Part shown: positions 47,183 through 58,700 of the stretch, one piece after another
How the letters are laid out: every line of letters begins with the position of its first letter
How positions within the stretch are numbered: the first letter of the stretch is position 1
Assembly (NCBI GenBank): GCA_027574665.1
Contig: CM050652.1
Span: 6,552,589-6,616,588 of the forward strand
DNA: 64,000 bases
Source of the DNA: Rhynochetos jubatus
Taxonomy: Eukaryota > Chordata > Aves > Eurypygiformes > Rhynochetidae
Direction: 5' to 3'
The notes under the pieces: generated by a model
What the model was told of the DNA's origin: nothing
What the model saw: the letters and a program-made list of their open reading frames with translations, nothing else
Databases searched by the model: none
Translations under genes and position numbers: made by a program

Positions 47183-49416
47183 CAGTCGATTCCACCTAAG
47201 TGAATATCTGATTGGGGGGCAAAAGAGGATTTGTACATTTTAGACATGTTACGGTTTCTTTGATTTTATTTTTTTTCTCTCTTCCTCCCCCTAGTCATGC
47301 CTTATCACTTGGATAATCTGAGCAGGAAGCATTTTAAACGAGCTTCCTGCAAAGTCATATTGAAGGTAGCTTTTGTTAGCCACCTGACTGCAAAAGCTTC
47401 TGCACATAAACACACAGAAGTCACCTGAAAAGATATTTTTTTGCTGTGACATTTCAGTCTGGAAAATATGGATTATGAAGATCAATTCTTCCTAGTCGTT
47501 AAAAAAAAAAAATAATACTCTGCCACTACTTTGCAGAAGCATATGAAACGTTCAAGAAAAGTAGGATATAGCCTTGGGATTTCTTCCAAACTGCACAGTA
47601 ATCTGATGGCATATGGTGTTAGTCAAACTCTCCTTAGAAACTAATCACATCTTAACTAGGGCTGTGAGAGCCTGCAAAAGCCTACCAGGTGATTGAGCTT
47701 GTTGTGTGCAGTTACACATATAATAATTAAAACACTAAAATAAAATCCAAGTGAGCACAGGAAGACTTTCTATTAAAGCCAGTAGAGGTAAAAATAAAAA
47801 AAAAGAAATGATAAAAAAAAAATTGTTCAAAGGGGGAATATTTTTGCTGTGGGCTTACAAAGCAGATCGTTCTCAGCATTGGCTGATAGTATGACACAAA
47901 TCTCAAAAGGGACAAAAGAAATACCATAGCACTTTTTTTCTTATTATTTTTTACAGTTGGCTTTTAGCTTTTTTTATTCTTTCATTTCCTATAATTTTTT
48001 TTTCCTCCTCACAAGAATCTCTCTGCTCTCCCCCAACCGGTGTCTACCACGATGAAATAAAAGCTGCAAAAGAAAAATCTATGTTGTTCTGGTTTACAAA
48101 ACAAAAAATCTCTCTTCTCTCCTCTGATCACAGATACAAACCTTACAATTTGGAGAGGGGGGAATAAAAACAAAACCAACCAAACCAAACCCAAGGAGGA
48201 GAGAGAAGCACTGGCGAGTGCTCTCTGGAATTCAAGCCATACGCCCCCGTCCCTCTCCTTTGTCCCACTTTCTGTGATGCTCAGGAATCAAAGACCACTT
48301 AAAAGTGCTCTTATGAGACCCAAATGACACTCCTCCCTCTTGTCTCCTCTCCCTTGGTCTTTCTGGCACTCTGGCTTTGGCTCACACACACAAACACACA
48401 CCCCTCCAGTAACGTCTCACGAGGTCACGGCGCACTGGGTGTTTCCGTGTGGCGTCAGCGGCGACGTTGGCTCCTGCGTTTGGAAGAGTTTTGAAATTTT
48501 CTGGTGGCTCTTGAGTTGGCCTGGTTGTTACCGCTCGATGGTTTTTGGGGTTTTTTTTCTTTTTTTCCTTTTTTCACTTGTCCGTTTCCATGAAAGGCAA
48601 AGAAGTGATGAATCTGGAGTCTCAAGCAAACTCCAGTGTCGTCTTGCAGGGTCTGTTGTCAGGGGTCCAAGCAACTCTAATCTAAAACCACAGAAGCCTG
48701 TAGTGGCCAGCCCAGGCAGAAAAACAAAACCCGATGGTCAGGTGATATCCTGGGTCTTTTACACCTCTAGAGTTCATGATAATTGGGATAATTTTGATAC
48801 CAGTGGCTTCAGTTGAGTAAGTCTTGACTTGCATGAATGATAAATCAGAATTGGTCTCTGGGTTTTTTAGGTTGCTATGGATGGGGTTTTTTTTCTTCTT
48901 TTTGTCTCCAAAACTTGGTCTTAGGAAAGAAACTAGAACGTTGTGAAGGGTCTTTTCTTCCGAAAATACAACGGAGAAAAAAAGAAGACTTATACTGCAG
49001 TTGGGTTTCTTTTAAATACTCAGGGCTGAAAGATACAGGTTTTTCTTTCTTTTTCCTTTTTTTTTTTTTCTTTATTTCAACAATGGGAAAAAATGAGTTC
49101 CTTAAAGCAATGCAGCTGAACAGTTTGTCCTGCTTAAATGCATGCTTTTAATTTCAATTATGTAAGGCACCTTGCAGTGTTAGCAAAATGTCTCTTTGTT
49201 AGCTATATGTGTATCGCCATGGGAAATTACCAAACTGTCACAAGAGTTGCTGATTAAAGAATAGCCTGCCAGAGTGTGTGTGCCTTTGCCCAGTGTGACT
49301 CTTAGGTATTAGGCTAAGGAAAACAGTTTAACAAAATGTAGTGTGAATCATTCCTGATAAGTGAATAAAGCATTGTGACCAAGCAATCAGATTATTCACT
49401 TATCAGGAATCGACTG
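47183..49416. mobile_element. Possible DNA-transposon remnant bounded by terminal inverted repeats
   Basis: The left end (47183-47214) starts CAGTCGATTCC and contains AAGTGAATA and TCTGATTG. The right end (49384-49416) is its reverse complement with three mismatches and one 1-base gap over about 33 positions. TA lies directly outside both ends (47181-47182 and 49417-49418), the target duplication of the Tc1/mariner/pogo superfamily. The 2.2-kb span would suit a pogo/Tigger-like element, but I see no transposase remnant inside. The two ends might instead be separate small elements. Confidence 0.45.
49350..49410. other. Perfect 19-bp inverted repeat (hairpin)
   Basis: ATTCCTGATAAGTGAATAA (49350-49368) is exactly complementary to TTATTCACTTATCAGGAAT (49392-49410). 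The 23-base loop contains a further ATTG/CAAT pairing. The right arm is part of the right inverted repeat of the possible transposon, so this may be a small palindromic element of its own, about 80 bases long. Confidence 0.75.
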
Positions 49417-49683
49417 TACTGATAGTTTGCCTGATTGTTTTTGTTCCTCATCTCTGTTGTAGTTTCACTACTTTACTGTGTTCTGTTTTTTCTCTCATGC
49501 TCTTAGAAAAATCACTGGGAATATCCCTTCGTGTGATCATGAAACATGCTACTGAGTAACAAATAAAAGAAAAAATTTAAAATATAAAAATGATATCTTA
49601 ACAAAATCTATGCACTTGCTATCAGGAACACAATACTGGATGTGTCTTATATATATTGAACTATAATAGTATTCGATTTCTTA

Positions 49684-49689
49684 AATAAA
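49684..49689 (+). terminator. CELF2: Distal poly(A) signal candidate AATAAA
   Basis: AATAAAGC is followed 15-25 bases later by TTCTGTTGTCTG, a good GU-rich downstream element. If CELF2 transcription reads through the 47033 signal, the mRNA could end near 49705 with a 3'UTR of about 8.3 kb. Confidence 0.4.
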
Positions 49690-49700
49690 GCTTAAGAAAG

Positions 49701-52359
49701 GATTCTGTTGTCTGTAAAATTTTATGAGCATTAAATGGAAAAAAACCACACGTTTCTAGGGTTGGGCACATTTTGTTATATGAAATCTTGCTGGGTACAC
49801 GGTCTTTAACCATGCCCAGGCAAATGCTATATAATTCACTTGATATTTCATTAATAACAGAGACCTTGAAAATTAGGCTTAATGAAGTGTGTGGGGAGAA
49901 AAAGTCGTACCATTCAGTGACTCGCCGCTAAAGTTACTAAAATGAAGAAAATTCTTGCGTTTTTCTGTATTGCAAAAGCAAACGTGCCTGCGTTTGCAAG
50001 AAAATAAGAAATAGCTAAAATCTATGAATCAGAAAATGTAATGAAACAGTACTACATTTCTTCCACAAAGAATGTTACGCTCTTTTTTGGTATGTGACTT
50101 TTTTTCCTCCTGATTCTGATTAGAATGAAAATTGAAACCCCGTTTGCTCAAAAGCACAGACTCAACACTCGAGGTCAAATCATCTTTTTGCAGACGGTGT
50201 GTGGCTTTCTGTACATTTCCTGTCTCTGAGCCTTCTCTTAGGAAAACATTTTCACGTCGAACCCCATGAATTAAATGGGAGTCGAATAGCTAAAACTGTG
50301 GAGTACACTGAAAAATTTATTCCTTCGATGACTGTACATTTGCCACAAAATTGTAGGTTTCGAACAATCAGGGTTTTATGGAACTACACAGACTTCTTGT
50401 ATTTAGCAAACTTTCGTCGGCCTTTGGCAGAAAGATCCAGGAGAGTGGTGGGGGTTGCTTTCTTTTTTTTTTCTTTTGAACTGCATTACTGCCTCACTTT
50501 TCATATGCCATTATATTATCTGAAAACAAACAAAAAAAAAATTAAATTGTGAAAATCTATCTGCTGCTTGTATCATTCTCTATTCATACGTATTTAGCAA
50601 ACGCTAGCGAGCTCGGCATCCAGGGGACAGGCTTGTTAGCCCTATAAGCCTGAAATACCGTTCCCCCAGAGAGGCCATGGGGAGGATCGACCTTGGTGGG
50701 CAGCAGGATGGTCCCGTCCATCCCGCATCTGCACAGCGCTCAGGTGGGGACCCAGCCCTGGTTTTCAGGGGCTGCTGATGTAAGCAGATATTAAGTAATA
50801 GCAACAATTGGCTCATATTTGTATTCTCTCTGATTTTCCTCATTAGCAGACTTTCTTTTTTTCCATTAAAGGGAGCTGGAAAGTTGCAGTCATTTTCTGA
50901 ATCATTCGCCCCTGTTGATAACCTAATTGTTTTACATGAATGCTAATATTTCCCTCTCACACATTTATATCTATCAGCTAAATCAGCAGTAAAGTAAACT
51001 CTTCTGGGATACATTCCTATATCAATTAGCAAGGATTTATGCTCTAAAGCACCATTAACATTAATGGGAGTGTGCTCTTTAGCATAAACAATTGTCGACA
51101 GGTCTGGTGGACTTTATTTCATAAGCAAAGAAGCATTTGGATCTCAGAGAGTTGTTTTCCTGAAGACAGTACTTCAGGGAGCGATGTCCCAGCTTCCCCG
51201 GGCTGCCCTAGGGACATCTCACATGCAGGACATGTATAAATTGTTGAGTTCCCAGAGAAGGGAGGCAGCATGACTTTGGAAAGTGGGCTAACTTCTGGTA
51301 CAAAGCTTTGCTGACATTCTCCCTGCTGAAAAACCTGCCTGAGAACACACCAGGCAAAAATTCCAGCATTATCTCGCATCCCTCCGACCCCAATGGCTTG
51401 CAAAATTTAACTCTTGGCTCACCCGCGTCACATGGTGCCGCAGGGTGGAGACCGCAGAGGTGATGGAGGGAGGGATTTTGGAAAGAGGCAGAAGACCAGA
51501 GATGAAGTCCTGTGGGAAAGCGAGCAGTGAGTTTATCAGCTCCCTGCACTCTTGGTTTCGCAGCTCCGTGCTTTTGAGTAGCGAATTAGAGGGGACCGAT
51601 ACCTCACCAAGTCTCACCCTTCGCATCCTCTCACCCCATGATCGATTGAGTCAACAAATATGCGACGAAAGGTTTCAGTCGTAATCTGGAGCTACTTGTG
51701 TGACAGTCCACCGCTTCCCGTAGGTGCACGATCTGCTGAATCCTTGCCCATGCTTCTGCAGATGTTCTTTCTGTTGGTTCTGGTTCTGCTCAGTTCTGCT
51801 GCATTAAAGAGCCCTTTTGTATCTACCATTTTCCCCCCAAAGGCACAACAAAAGCAGGTCTGCAGTTGCTTTTCATCCCTTTTTTTTTTTCCCCTAAAAT
51901 AAATATATCATGCTCTTGAAGTGTCTATATTCGATAGTGGGGTTTTGGTCCCTGAATGATTTTTGTGGTTTATTTCCACAACCTTGTTTTCTTCCCCCTT
52001 TTTTTTTTTTTCCCCCTGACATGCTCTCTAAATTGGGGGTGCCAGAGCCAGATGCATTATTTCAACATCACATCTAGTGACGTAACGTAGAAATTAAAAG
52101 TTTCATCCCTACTCTACTCCTCTGAATTAGTCAGGGATTGCGTCAGTCACTGCAAAGAATAACAGGCAAAAGCCACAACAAAACACCATGTTGGCAGAAT
52201 TATTTCTTTAGAAACGGATGCGTTGTGCTCCAGGTTCCTGCATGTGTGGTCTCCTTGTCTGTCCTTAGACTTGAAAGCTTGCTTACACCCGTACTTGGAG
52301 CACTTTTGTATAACTCCTAGTGCTCTTCATTATTTTCCAATGTTATCAGCAGTTTTAGT
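49701..52359. other. Downstream intergenic DNA, no gene recognised
   Basis: No coding sequence or repeat family was recognised. The clearest structure is the nested palindrome at 51036-51088, within AT-rich sequence with TAAT/ATTA and ACAATTG motifs (about 50930-51095) that looks like a candidate conserved regulatory element. Overlapping open frames around 51119-51684 are not protein-like. Confidence 0.6.
51036..51088. promoter_or_regulatory. Nested 53-bp imperfect palindrome with paired TAAT sites
   Basis: The outer arms TTTATGCT (51036-51043) and AGCATAAA (51081-51088) are exact inverted copies. GCAC/GTGC pair inside, and the centre CCATTAACATTAATGG (51052-51067) has 7-bp perfect arms around CA. 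The centre holds two TAAT-type homeodomain cores in mirror arrangement. Confidence 0.5.
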
Positions 52360-52865
52360 ATTTACTTCCAAGTCATTAGTGAAAATATTCAATAGCATTC
52401 AGACCTATTACTGATCCCTGCAGAACCCCTCTAAAAAAATACTCTTCTACAGTGATTCCCCTTTGACAGCTTCTTTGTTGACGTGTCAGCCAGTTCTTAA
52501 TCCATTTTATGTGCCTTGTATTGATAGGGTAGAATGCTAATTTTTTAATCAGGATCTGCTGCGCTGTCAAACGCACAAAAGTCAGAGTATATTCTGTCTT
52601 TGCAATTACTTTTATCAGCCAAAACCTACAATCACATCAAAGAAGGAAATCGAGTTTGACAACCTTTCCTCCCTAAAAAGCATGTTGATTGGCATTAATT
52701 GTTTACCTCTTCTTCAGTGTCTTCTACCCCTTTACACCCATATCCGTAGTTCCATTATTTTGCCGAAGTACTGTCAAAGTGGCCTACCGTGAGCTGGGTC
52801 ATCCTGCTTGTCCTTGTTGAATGCAAGCATGAGAACGGCACGTTCCTGTTGTTTGGGATGCTGCT
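52360..52865 (-). mobile_element. Ancient CR1/L3-type LINE fragment with reverse-transcriptase remnant
   Basis: Read on the reverse strand, the segment contains a decayed reverse-transcriptase region: around 52376-52576 a frame ends with GVLQGSVIGLNAIEYFH, recognisable as the GVPQGSVLGP-type motif of CR1-clade enzymes. The remaining blocks, for example the + strand AAAAAGCATGTTGATTGGCA, also match old amniote CR1/L3 elements as I recall them. It is frameshifted and inactive. Confidence 0.75.
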
Positions 52866-54645
52866 GTTGTGCTTGCAGAGTCCTACGGGTTCGTATCAGT
52901 GGATCAGAGCTCTCTGTCCCATTCTCAGGCTAGTACCTGGGGCTACCTGCTTGGAAATACTGAAACTTTAGTAGCAGTAGTAGCTAAAAGTGGGCTACTA
53001 CACAGTTGGACCAGAAACCATTTTATCCTTTTCCTGACACGTAGGTATGTGGAAGAAGAGGACTTTTGACATTTCATCTTCTGCATCGTGACTAGCAGTT
53101 TTCCCATCTCCGTAAGCCTAAGTTCAACGCTAAAATTAACATCCTTAAAGAACTTTTTGCAGTTGTCCTGCCCTTCTCACCCAGGCAGTAGTAGTAGACA
53201 ATGTAGTGGGGAACCATGGGATAATGCGTATTTATTTACAAGTCATTAGGAAGCATGGGTGACGGTAAAATACTTACTCAGTCAGCCTCCTCTGTGTAGA
53301 TACAGTGCTTTGATGCACATGTGATTTAAAGCCCTGCGGCTTTGACAGTGGAGAAGAGTCGGTGTCACCTGGGGAATGGGGGATATCTGGATGCACAGGA
53401 CCTATTAAGGGAACAGACACATTTGGAAATCAGAAGAAACCCGTCAGTTAAACTGACTTGACACCAAGCGTCATTACAGATAAAAATGGATAAGCAGCAG
53501 CAAAAATGGAGCAACAGCGCAGGTACGAGTGCTCTTTCAGACCACAGTGATGCCATATAGGTTCCTGAGGAGGTTTCTTGGGTGTAGACCATAAGGGTGC
53601 TGAGCTATCAACCTCAGCCCAGCACCCCACAAAGCAAACACATACCGCTGCTTAACCCTGTAGACATCTCTGCTAGCCAGGGTAACATAAATGCATCCTG
53701 GAGACAATTATTCCCACTGAAAGTAGTGTGCCCAAGACCAGGGAGTGGAGGAGCTGTCTGGAGGTGCTGCTGACATTCCACTGACTGTAAGAGGAGAGCA
53801 GGAGGAGAATTCAGTTTTCTTAGCATAGACATCATTGCCCCCAGTGCCTCAGAATACCCTGCTTAACCACTAGCTGCAGCCACTGCAACAGAAGGGTACA
53901 GGTCTCCTCTAGGTCATTTGCCCAACCTGCCAGCCCCATGAGGTGTCTCAGACTACTCTAGGTGCCTCAGATGGCACCAGGCACCTCTGTTTAGGCAATT
54001 CAGTCGGGATGACTAGCTTAGCCTACTCAGAGACCCAGGCTGAGGGGCTTCCAGGTCGCCAAGAGTCTTCACTTCCATGTTGGCCAACGGTAAACTGGTC
54101 AGAGGGGTTATACTGCTTGCCCTGAAGCAGGCAATTGCGGCTCGATTTCTTTGCCAGGCATAGCATCTAGTGCTCTTTGAGATGTCCTAGAGTCTCAAAG
54201 TCTCCTAGAGGATGAATAGGACAGCTGTGACCTCCAACACAGGATAACCTATGCCATACCCATCTATGTAAGTGTAAGCTTAGAAGGCTGAGCCTGTGAG
54301 CTGAATCCCACTTCAAGGGGGCCACGTTAGATACTCCAGGGCAACTCAAATGGCATTGATGCCTGCATTTATTTTTAAAAGTTGAGCTCTAGGGGTCTAA
54401 TTTGTACATGGCTGAAGGTGAAATTCAGTGAATCCTGTTGTTAACAAATGAGCCCCAAGTGACATCCCACAGGCCCTAAGTGGGAATTGTGCTGAAAAAT
54501 ACACTGCAACAGGACTGCTTTCTAGGGGATGGGTGTATGCAGACTATCCCTGTGACAGAACAGCCAGACCCCTAAGGAGTTGTACTTACTGTGATCCATA
54601 GGGCACCTCTGGCATTAATTTCATCCTGTTCAACTTTTAGTGCTG
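52866..54645. other. Intergenic DNA, no gene recognised
   Basis: There is no recognisable gene, repeat or notable structure in this stretch. Base composition is more balanced than in the CELF2 introns. Short open frames are present on both strands without protein-like features. Confidence 0.5.
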
Positions 54646-54974
54646 AAGATGGGCCTACAAGGAAGCTGGGGAGGGCCTTTTACAAGGGCCTGTAGCGACA
54701 GGACAAGGGGTAACGGGTTTAAACTGAAAGCAGGGAGATTTAGATTAGATAACAGGAAGAGATTCTTCCTGGAGAGGGTGGTGAAGCACTGGGACAGGTT
54801 GCCCAGAGAAGCTGTGGATGCCCCATCCCTGGAAGTGTCCAAGGCCAGGCTGGATGAGGCTTGGAGCAACCTGGTCTAGTGGAGGGTGTCCCTGCCCATG
54901 GCAGGGGGGTTGGAACTGGATGGTCTTTAAGGTCCCTCCCAACCCAAAACATTCTGTGGTTCTATGATTCTAAG
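54646..54974 (+). mobile_element. CR1 LINE 3' fragment with intact ORF2 tail
   Basis: This sense CR1 covers the last part of ORF2 and the 3'UTR. The frame is open to its stop: [66 protein letters not shown] (stop about 54879). It ends with the CR1 tail ATTCTGTGGTTCTATGATTC. It lacks the reverse-transcriptase and endonuclease parts, so it cannot move by itself. The intact frame suggests a relatively young insertion. Confidence 0.95.
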
Positions 54975-55294
54975 ATCCCTAGGAAATGATCTCTTACCTA
55001 AGTGTCACATAATTTGTGCCACACCAACGTTGGTCTCTGATGCTGGTGTAATCATGTAATCACTGGAGCAGCCCCCCTGCCCCAGACCCTGAATCCTCCT
55101 GCTCAAAAGACTAAGAAAATAAGAAATAGGAATTTTGACAGCCTCTCTGAGCAATTTGTTGCACTACTTGACCGTATCCAGCCTGCACCTCTCTTGTAAC
55201 TTAGGTCCCTTCCCTCTCACACACTGCCATATGCCACTGCAAATAGCCCTGCTAAAACTTCTTGATAAGTCCCCTGATGGCAGGGGAGGGTGCT
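54975..55294. other. Short intergenic spacer between CR1 copies
   Basis: Nothing recognisable was found between the two CR1 fragments; the 5' boundary of the next copy is uncertain and may begin earlier. Confidence 0.4.
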
Positions 55295-55740
55295 GCTGTT
55301 TGTTGGTGCCCCTGCGGCTGTCTCTGCTCCAGGCTGAACAAGCCCAGCTCCACGAGTGCCCCAGCCTGCCCAGCTGTGCTGGTGGCCTTCTGCTGAACTC
55401 CTTCCAGTTTGCCCACTGCTTCCCTGTACGGGAGCAACCAGAACTTGCATGCAGTATCTAGATGTCTTTGGGAGGGGGTGGTAATCACTTCCCTCGTTGT
55501 CCTGGTTCTGCTGCTCATCTCCCCAGCCTGTCAATCCCAGCCTTTCTCACTGCAAGCATCTCTTCCTTCCCAGGTGCAGGTCTCTGCGTTTGTCCTTGGA
55601 TTTCATGAAGTTCCTGCTGTCCCTTTCCTCCAGCCAGCTGAAGTTGCTCTGAATGGCTGGCCTGCCCTTAGTCACCCCCCATCAATTTTGTGTCATCTGC
55701 AAACGAAGGGATGGGCTACGAGGCGGTGTGAAATACGGAT
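55295..55740 (-). mobile_element. Older CR1 LINE fragment
   Basis: Reverse CR1 blocks are visible: CTCCAGGCTGAACAAGCCCA near 55327, GTGGCCTTCTGCTGAACTCC near 55382, CCAGGTGCAGGTCTCTGCGT near 55571 and TTGTGTCATCTGCAAACGAA near 55688. Neither CR1 end is present. Divergence resembles the copy at 19085. Confidence 0.85.
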
Positions 55741-58700
55741 GTTGCACTTGCCGTGGGTTGCACTTGTCCTTCTAAAGGTGACTGAACCTAATGCGAGTCC
55801 GGGCTGAGGAGATAGATAGATAGCACATTATGTTATCGCACCCACTCCACCCTCCTCTTACTTTCATGCCAAAATAAGAATAAATTCAAAACCAAGGAAA
55901 CTCCAGAAGGTGCTAATCAAGGAAACAGAGGTCGTTCTCTGTCAGGTACATTGCAACTAGTCACACAGCACTGTCCGAGCACACTCTGGGAGGCAGGACC
56001 AGGATTCCTGCTCACGGCCACGCTCTGAAGCACACTCTTGGGCTATGCTTTCACTGGCCCAAGCAGCTGTGTATGCCCTCAGTAGTGACAAAGCCAAAGC
56101 TATGGCTGCAGCACTTCCAGGATGGCCAAGATCCTTGTGCTCACAGGTGACAGGAATCCATCCACCCACCCATTTGCATGTTAACCAGGTGTCAGTCTGC
56201 TGCCAGCAGCCAAAGATGTTCCTCTGTTCCACAGGCCTGAGCACAACATGTGGCACAAGGGCCTCCTGCTCTCCTGCTTTCATCCCAGCTTTTTTTGCAG
56301 CTCACTTTTGTCCCCATAATCTCAGCAAACGTCAGGTTTCCAGCAATTCAAGGACAAATGCAGTGGCTAGGGTAAGAGAAAATAACACCATCACCCCGTT
56401 AAGGACTGGGAACATGCGGACTAGGAAGACATGATGACCTTGGACCAGCGTATCTGCAGGGAGAGGAAGGGGTCATGAAGGGCCATTTCTTCTCTATTTC
56501 CCACATCTCAGGTTCCTGTCTCAAGCCATAGGCATACACAGACTGAGGAGAAACAAGCCAACAAATGAGGTTGCATAGGCAGGTCTGCTTTCAGGGTGGG
56601 GGGTTGTTTGTTGGTTGGTTTTTTTTCCTGCCAAGCCAGTGAATCCCATGGTCATCTTCATGGGCCTTACACAGTTGAGTGCTACCACAAATTCCCACGT
56701 GAGGTGCCCCATTTGCTTGTCCCTTCCAAGCACCTTCCTCATGACTGGGCATGCTTGCTTACTAGACAGCTCCCATGTGTTCCAAAATATATTTCCCAAT
56801 AAGAAGAAAACCCCAGCACTGTCCCAGCCTGGCCCATGTACCCTTTTGGTGTTCCTGCTACCTCACGGAAGAGTTATAGCTGCATCCAACTTCTGAACAG
56901 CAGTGGGGCTGTGGGCTGGGCTGGGAGGCGTAAGCGTTTTCACAACTACTGAAATTGTACCCATACTTATGCCACAGCCTGACTGTTTATATCTTTAACA
57001 TCTCGGCAAAATGGCTTGTCGCTGGGTCAGAATGCAATTTCTTTACCGTAAATCACCTCCATGTGCCTGGTGCAGGAGCAGATGCCAGCCATAAATTTAC
57101 TCTCAGTGGAACAGAGCTCGTGGATGAGAGGTCGTGTTCCCAGGTGTGAATAAATAAAAGGTGCACGACTCATGGAAACAACACCAAGCATCTGGATTGT
57201 AATTTTGCACAGAGGGCAAACAGGTTTAACAGGAGGCATTCACAGTGTCCCCTTCTCCTCCAGCTGCTTTTTCTTCAGCTCATTTAGCCTTACTGTTTTC
57301 TATTAACAGCTAGCCATCTCCCTGCGTGCTGACTACCCTCTCTTCCTAGGCAAAGTACAGAGATGTTACTTACAGTCTCGAGGGCTGTGGAGTTCAACCC
57401 AGGGGACCGGTGCCAAGTTGCCTACTTGGACATAAGAGCTTTTGTGTGGCCAGTCCTTGGGCTCAATTAACCAAGGTGTTTGGTTGTTTGAGCATCCCGG
57501 TCACTTACTGGGAAAGCTAGAGTGGTATTGCCAGGTGAGGGTCAGACCTTAGTTTGCCTTATTACATATCTGAGGGAACTGCTTGTTCTCCACTGAAGGA
57601 GGGTGAGGAAGGGATCTGAGAGACCTTGCTTTAGCAGCGTGGTTGGGTGCTCAGCTTGTGGCAGCTGGACACAGTGCACTGGAGTCTGCCCTTGCGCTCT
57701 AGGAATGCATTTCAGGGCTTGCCGAGAAATTTGAGATCTTCAGGCTTGAAGGTCTAAGGAAACAAAATAATACACAGGAAAACAAAACAAAACCCCTTAA
57801 AAATAGATTTTGTGCAGCAAAATCCGCCCATGCCCTTGGGAAAGCAGCTTGTGAGGAGCATTACTACCAGTGCTGGAAGCTGTCTTGAGATCTGCTTCTG
57901 CATACACAAAGAACTGCCTTCCCCGAGCAGCTTTCACCTGCCGAAGGTGAAAATGCTTGCAGGACATCTCAATGGCTGCAGGGCTTGTGTTCACAGTGCA
58001 CTCACCACCGCTCGTGTTTTACGTTTGGTTGCCCAGCCATGCCTGGGGAACTGCCAGCACGCTGCTGCTGTTTTGGACTGACAGGCATCAAAGGATACCT
58101 TTTTCTTCTGAGCAAAGCACTTCAAGGCCCCACGAGGAACTGTGTGTTGCCTTCCCAAATTAATATGCAAAAGTAAGCAGCATGAGTCAGCCACAGGGCA
58201 CTGCAGCACTCCTGTATCCCTTTTACTCTTACCAGCAGCTTGGATTCTATGCTTGGAGCATCGTTCGTTCCCCATTCTTCGCCTCTCAACTGGTCCTCTC
58301 TCATCCAGTTCCCACTCCTTTTCTTCCTATGAGTAATCCTTGTTCTCTGCTCTGTATTCAACAAGTGTTTGAAATGAATGAAGGAGGTGATTAATTATTT
58401 AGGATTGTACAAGGGAATCTAACTAGGTGCAGTGGGAAGGAATTAAGCAAGTGAGACATAAAGGCTGAAGATCACAAAAATATTTCCTTAAAGTGAAATG
58501 TAATAGAGGGCAAGCCTGCCTCTGGGATAGCATGGGAAGTTTCTCCTCCCATGGGATTTAAGATTGCAAAGAGCAGAAAATGGTCTTTAAGAGTAATCCT
58601 TCTGGGACAATGTTAGCTAACCCAAAAGACTGTCTCTCCCTTCTAGCACAATGGTGAGGCACAGTGTGTGAGAAAGCACTGAAACAAAAACACAAAGAGA

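Larger units (their letters stand above)
47056..49700 (+). other. CELF2 3' flank or extended 3'UTR; no gene
   Basis: AT-rich sequence without a recognised gene. It holds the paired inverted repeats (47183-47214 and 49384-49416), a (CA)n run near 48383-48405, a CpG-containing patch (48420-48480) and a second good poly(A) signal at 49684. The 158-codon open frame at 48340-48816 shows no known domain. Confidence 0.7.

Noticed and set aside
48340-48816. 158-codon open frame, the longest in the window
   Set aside because: Ser/Trp/Phe-rich with a poly-Phe stretch from a T-run, no recognisable domain, and located in CELF2 3' flank; consistent with a chance frame.
56045-56434. 129-codon open frame in downstream DNA
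   Set aside because: No domain and no coding-like conservation evidence; overlapping frames on the other strand are equally long.
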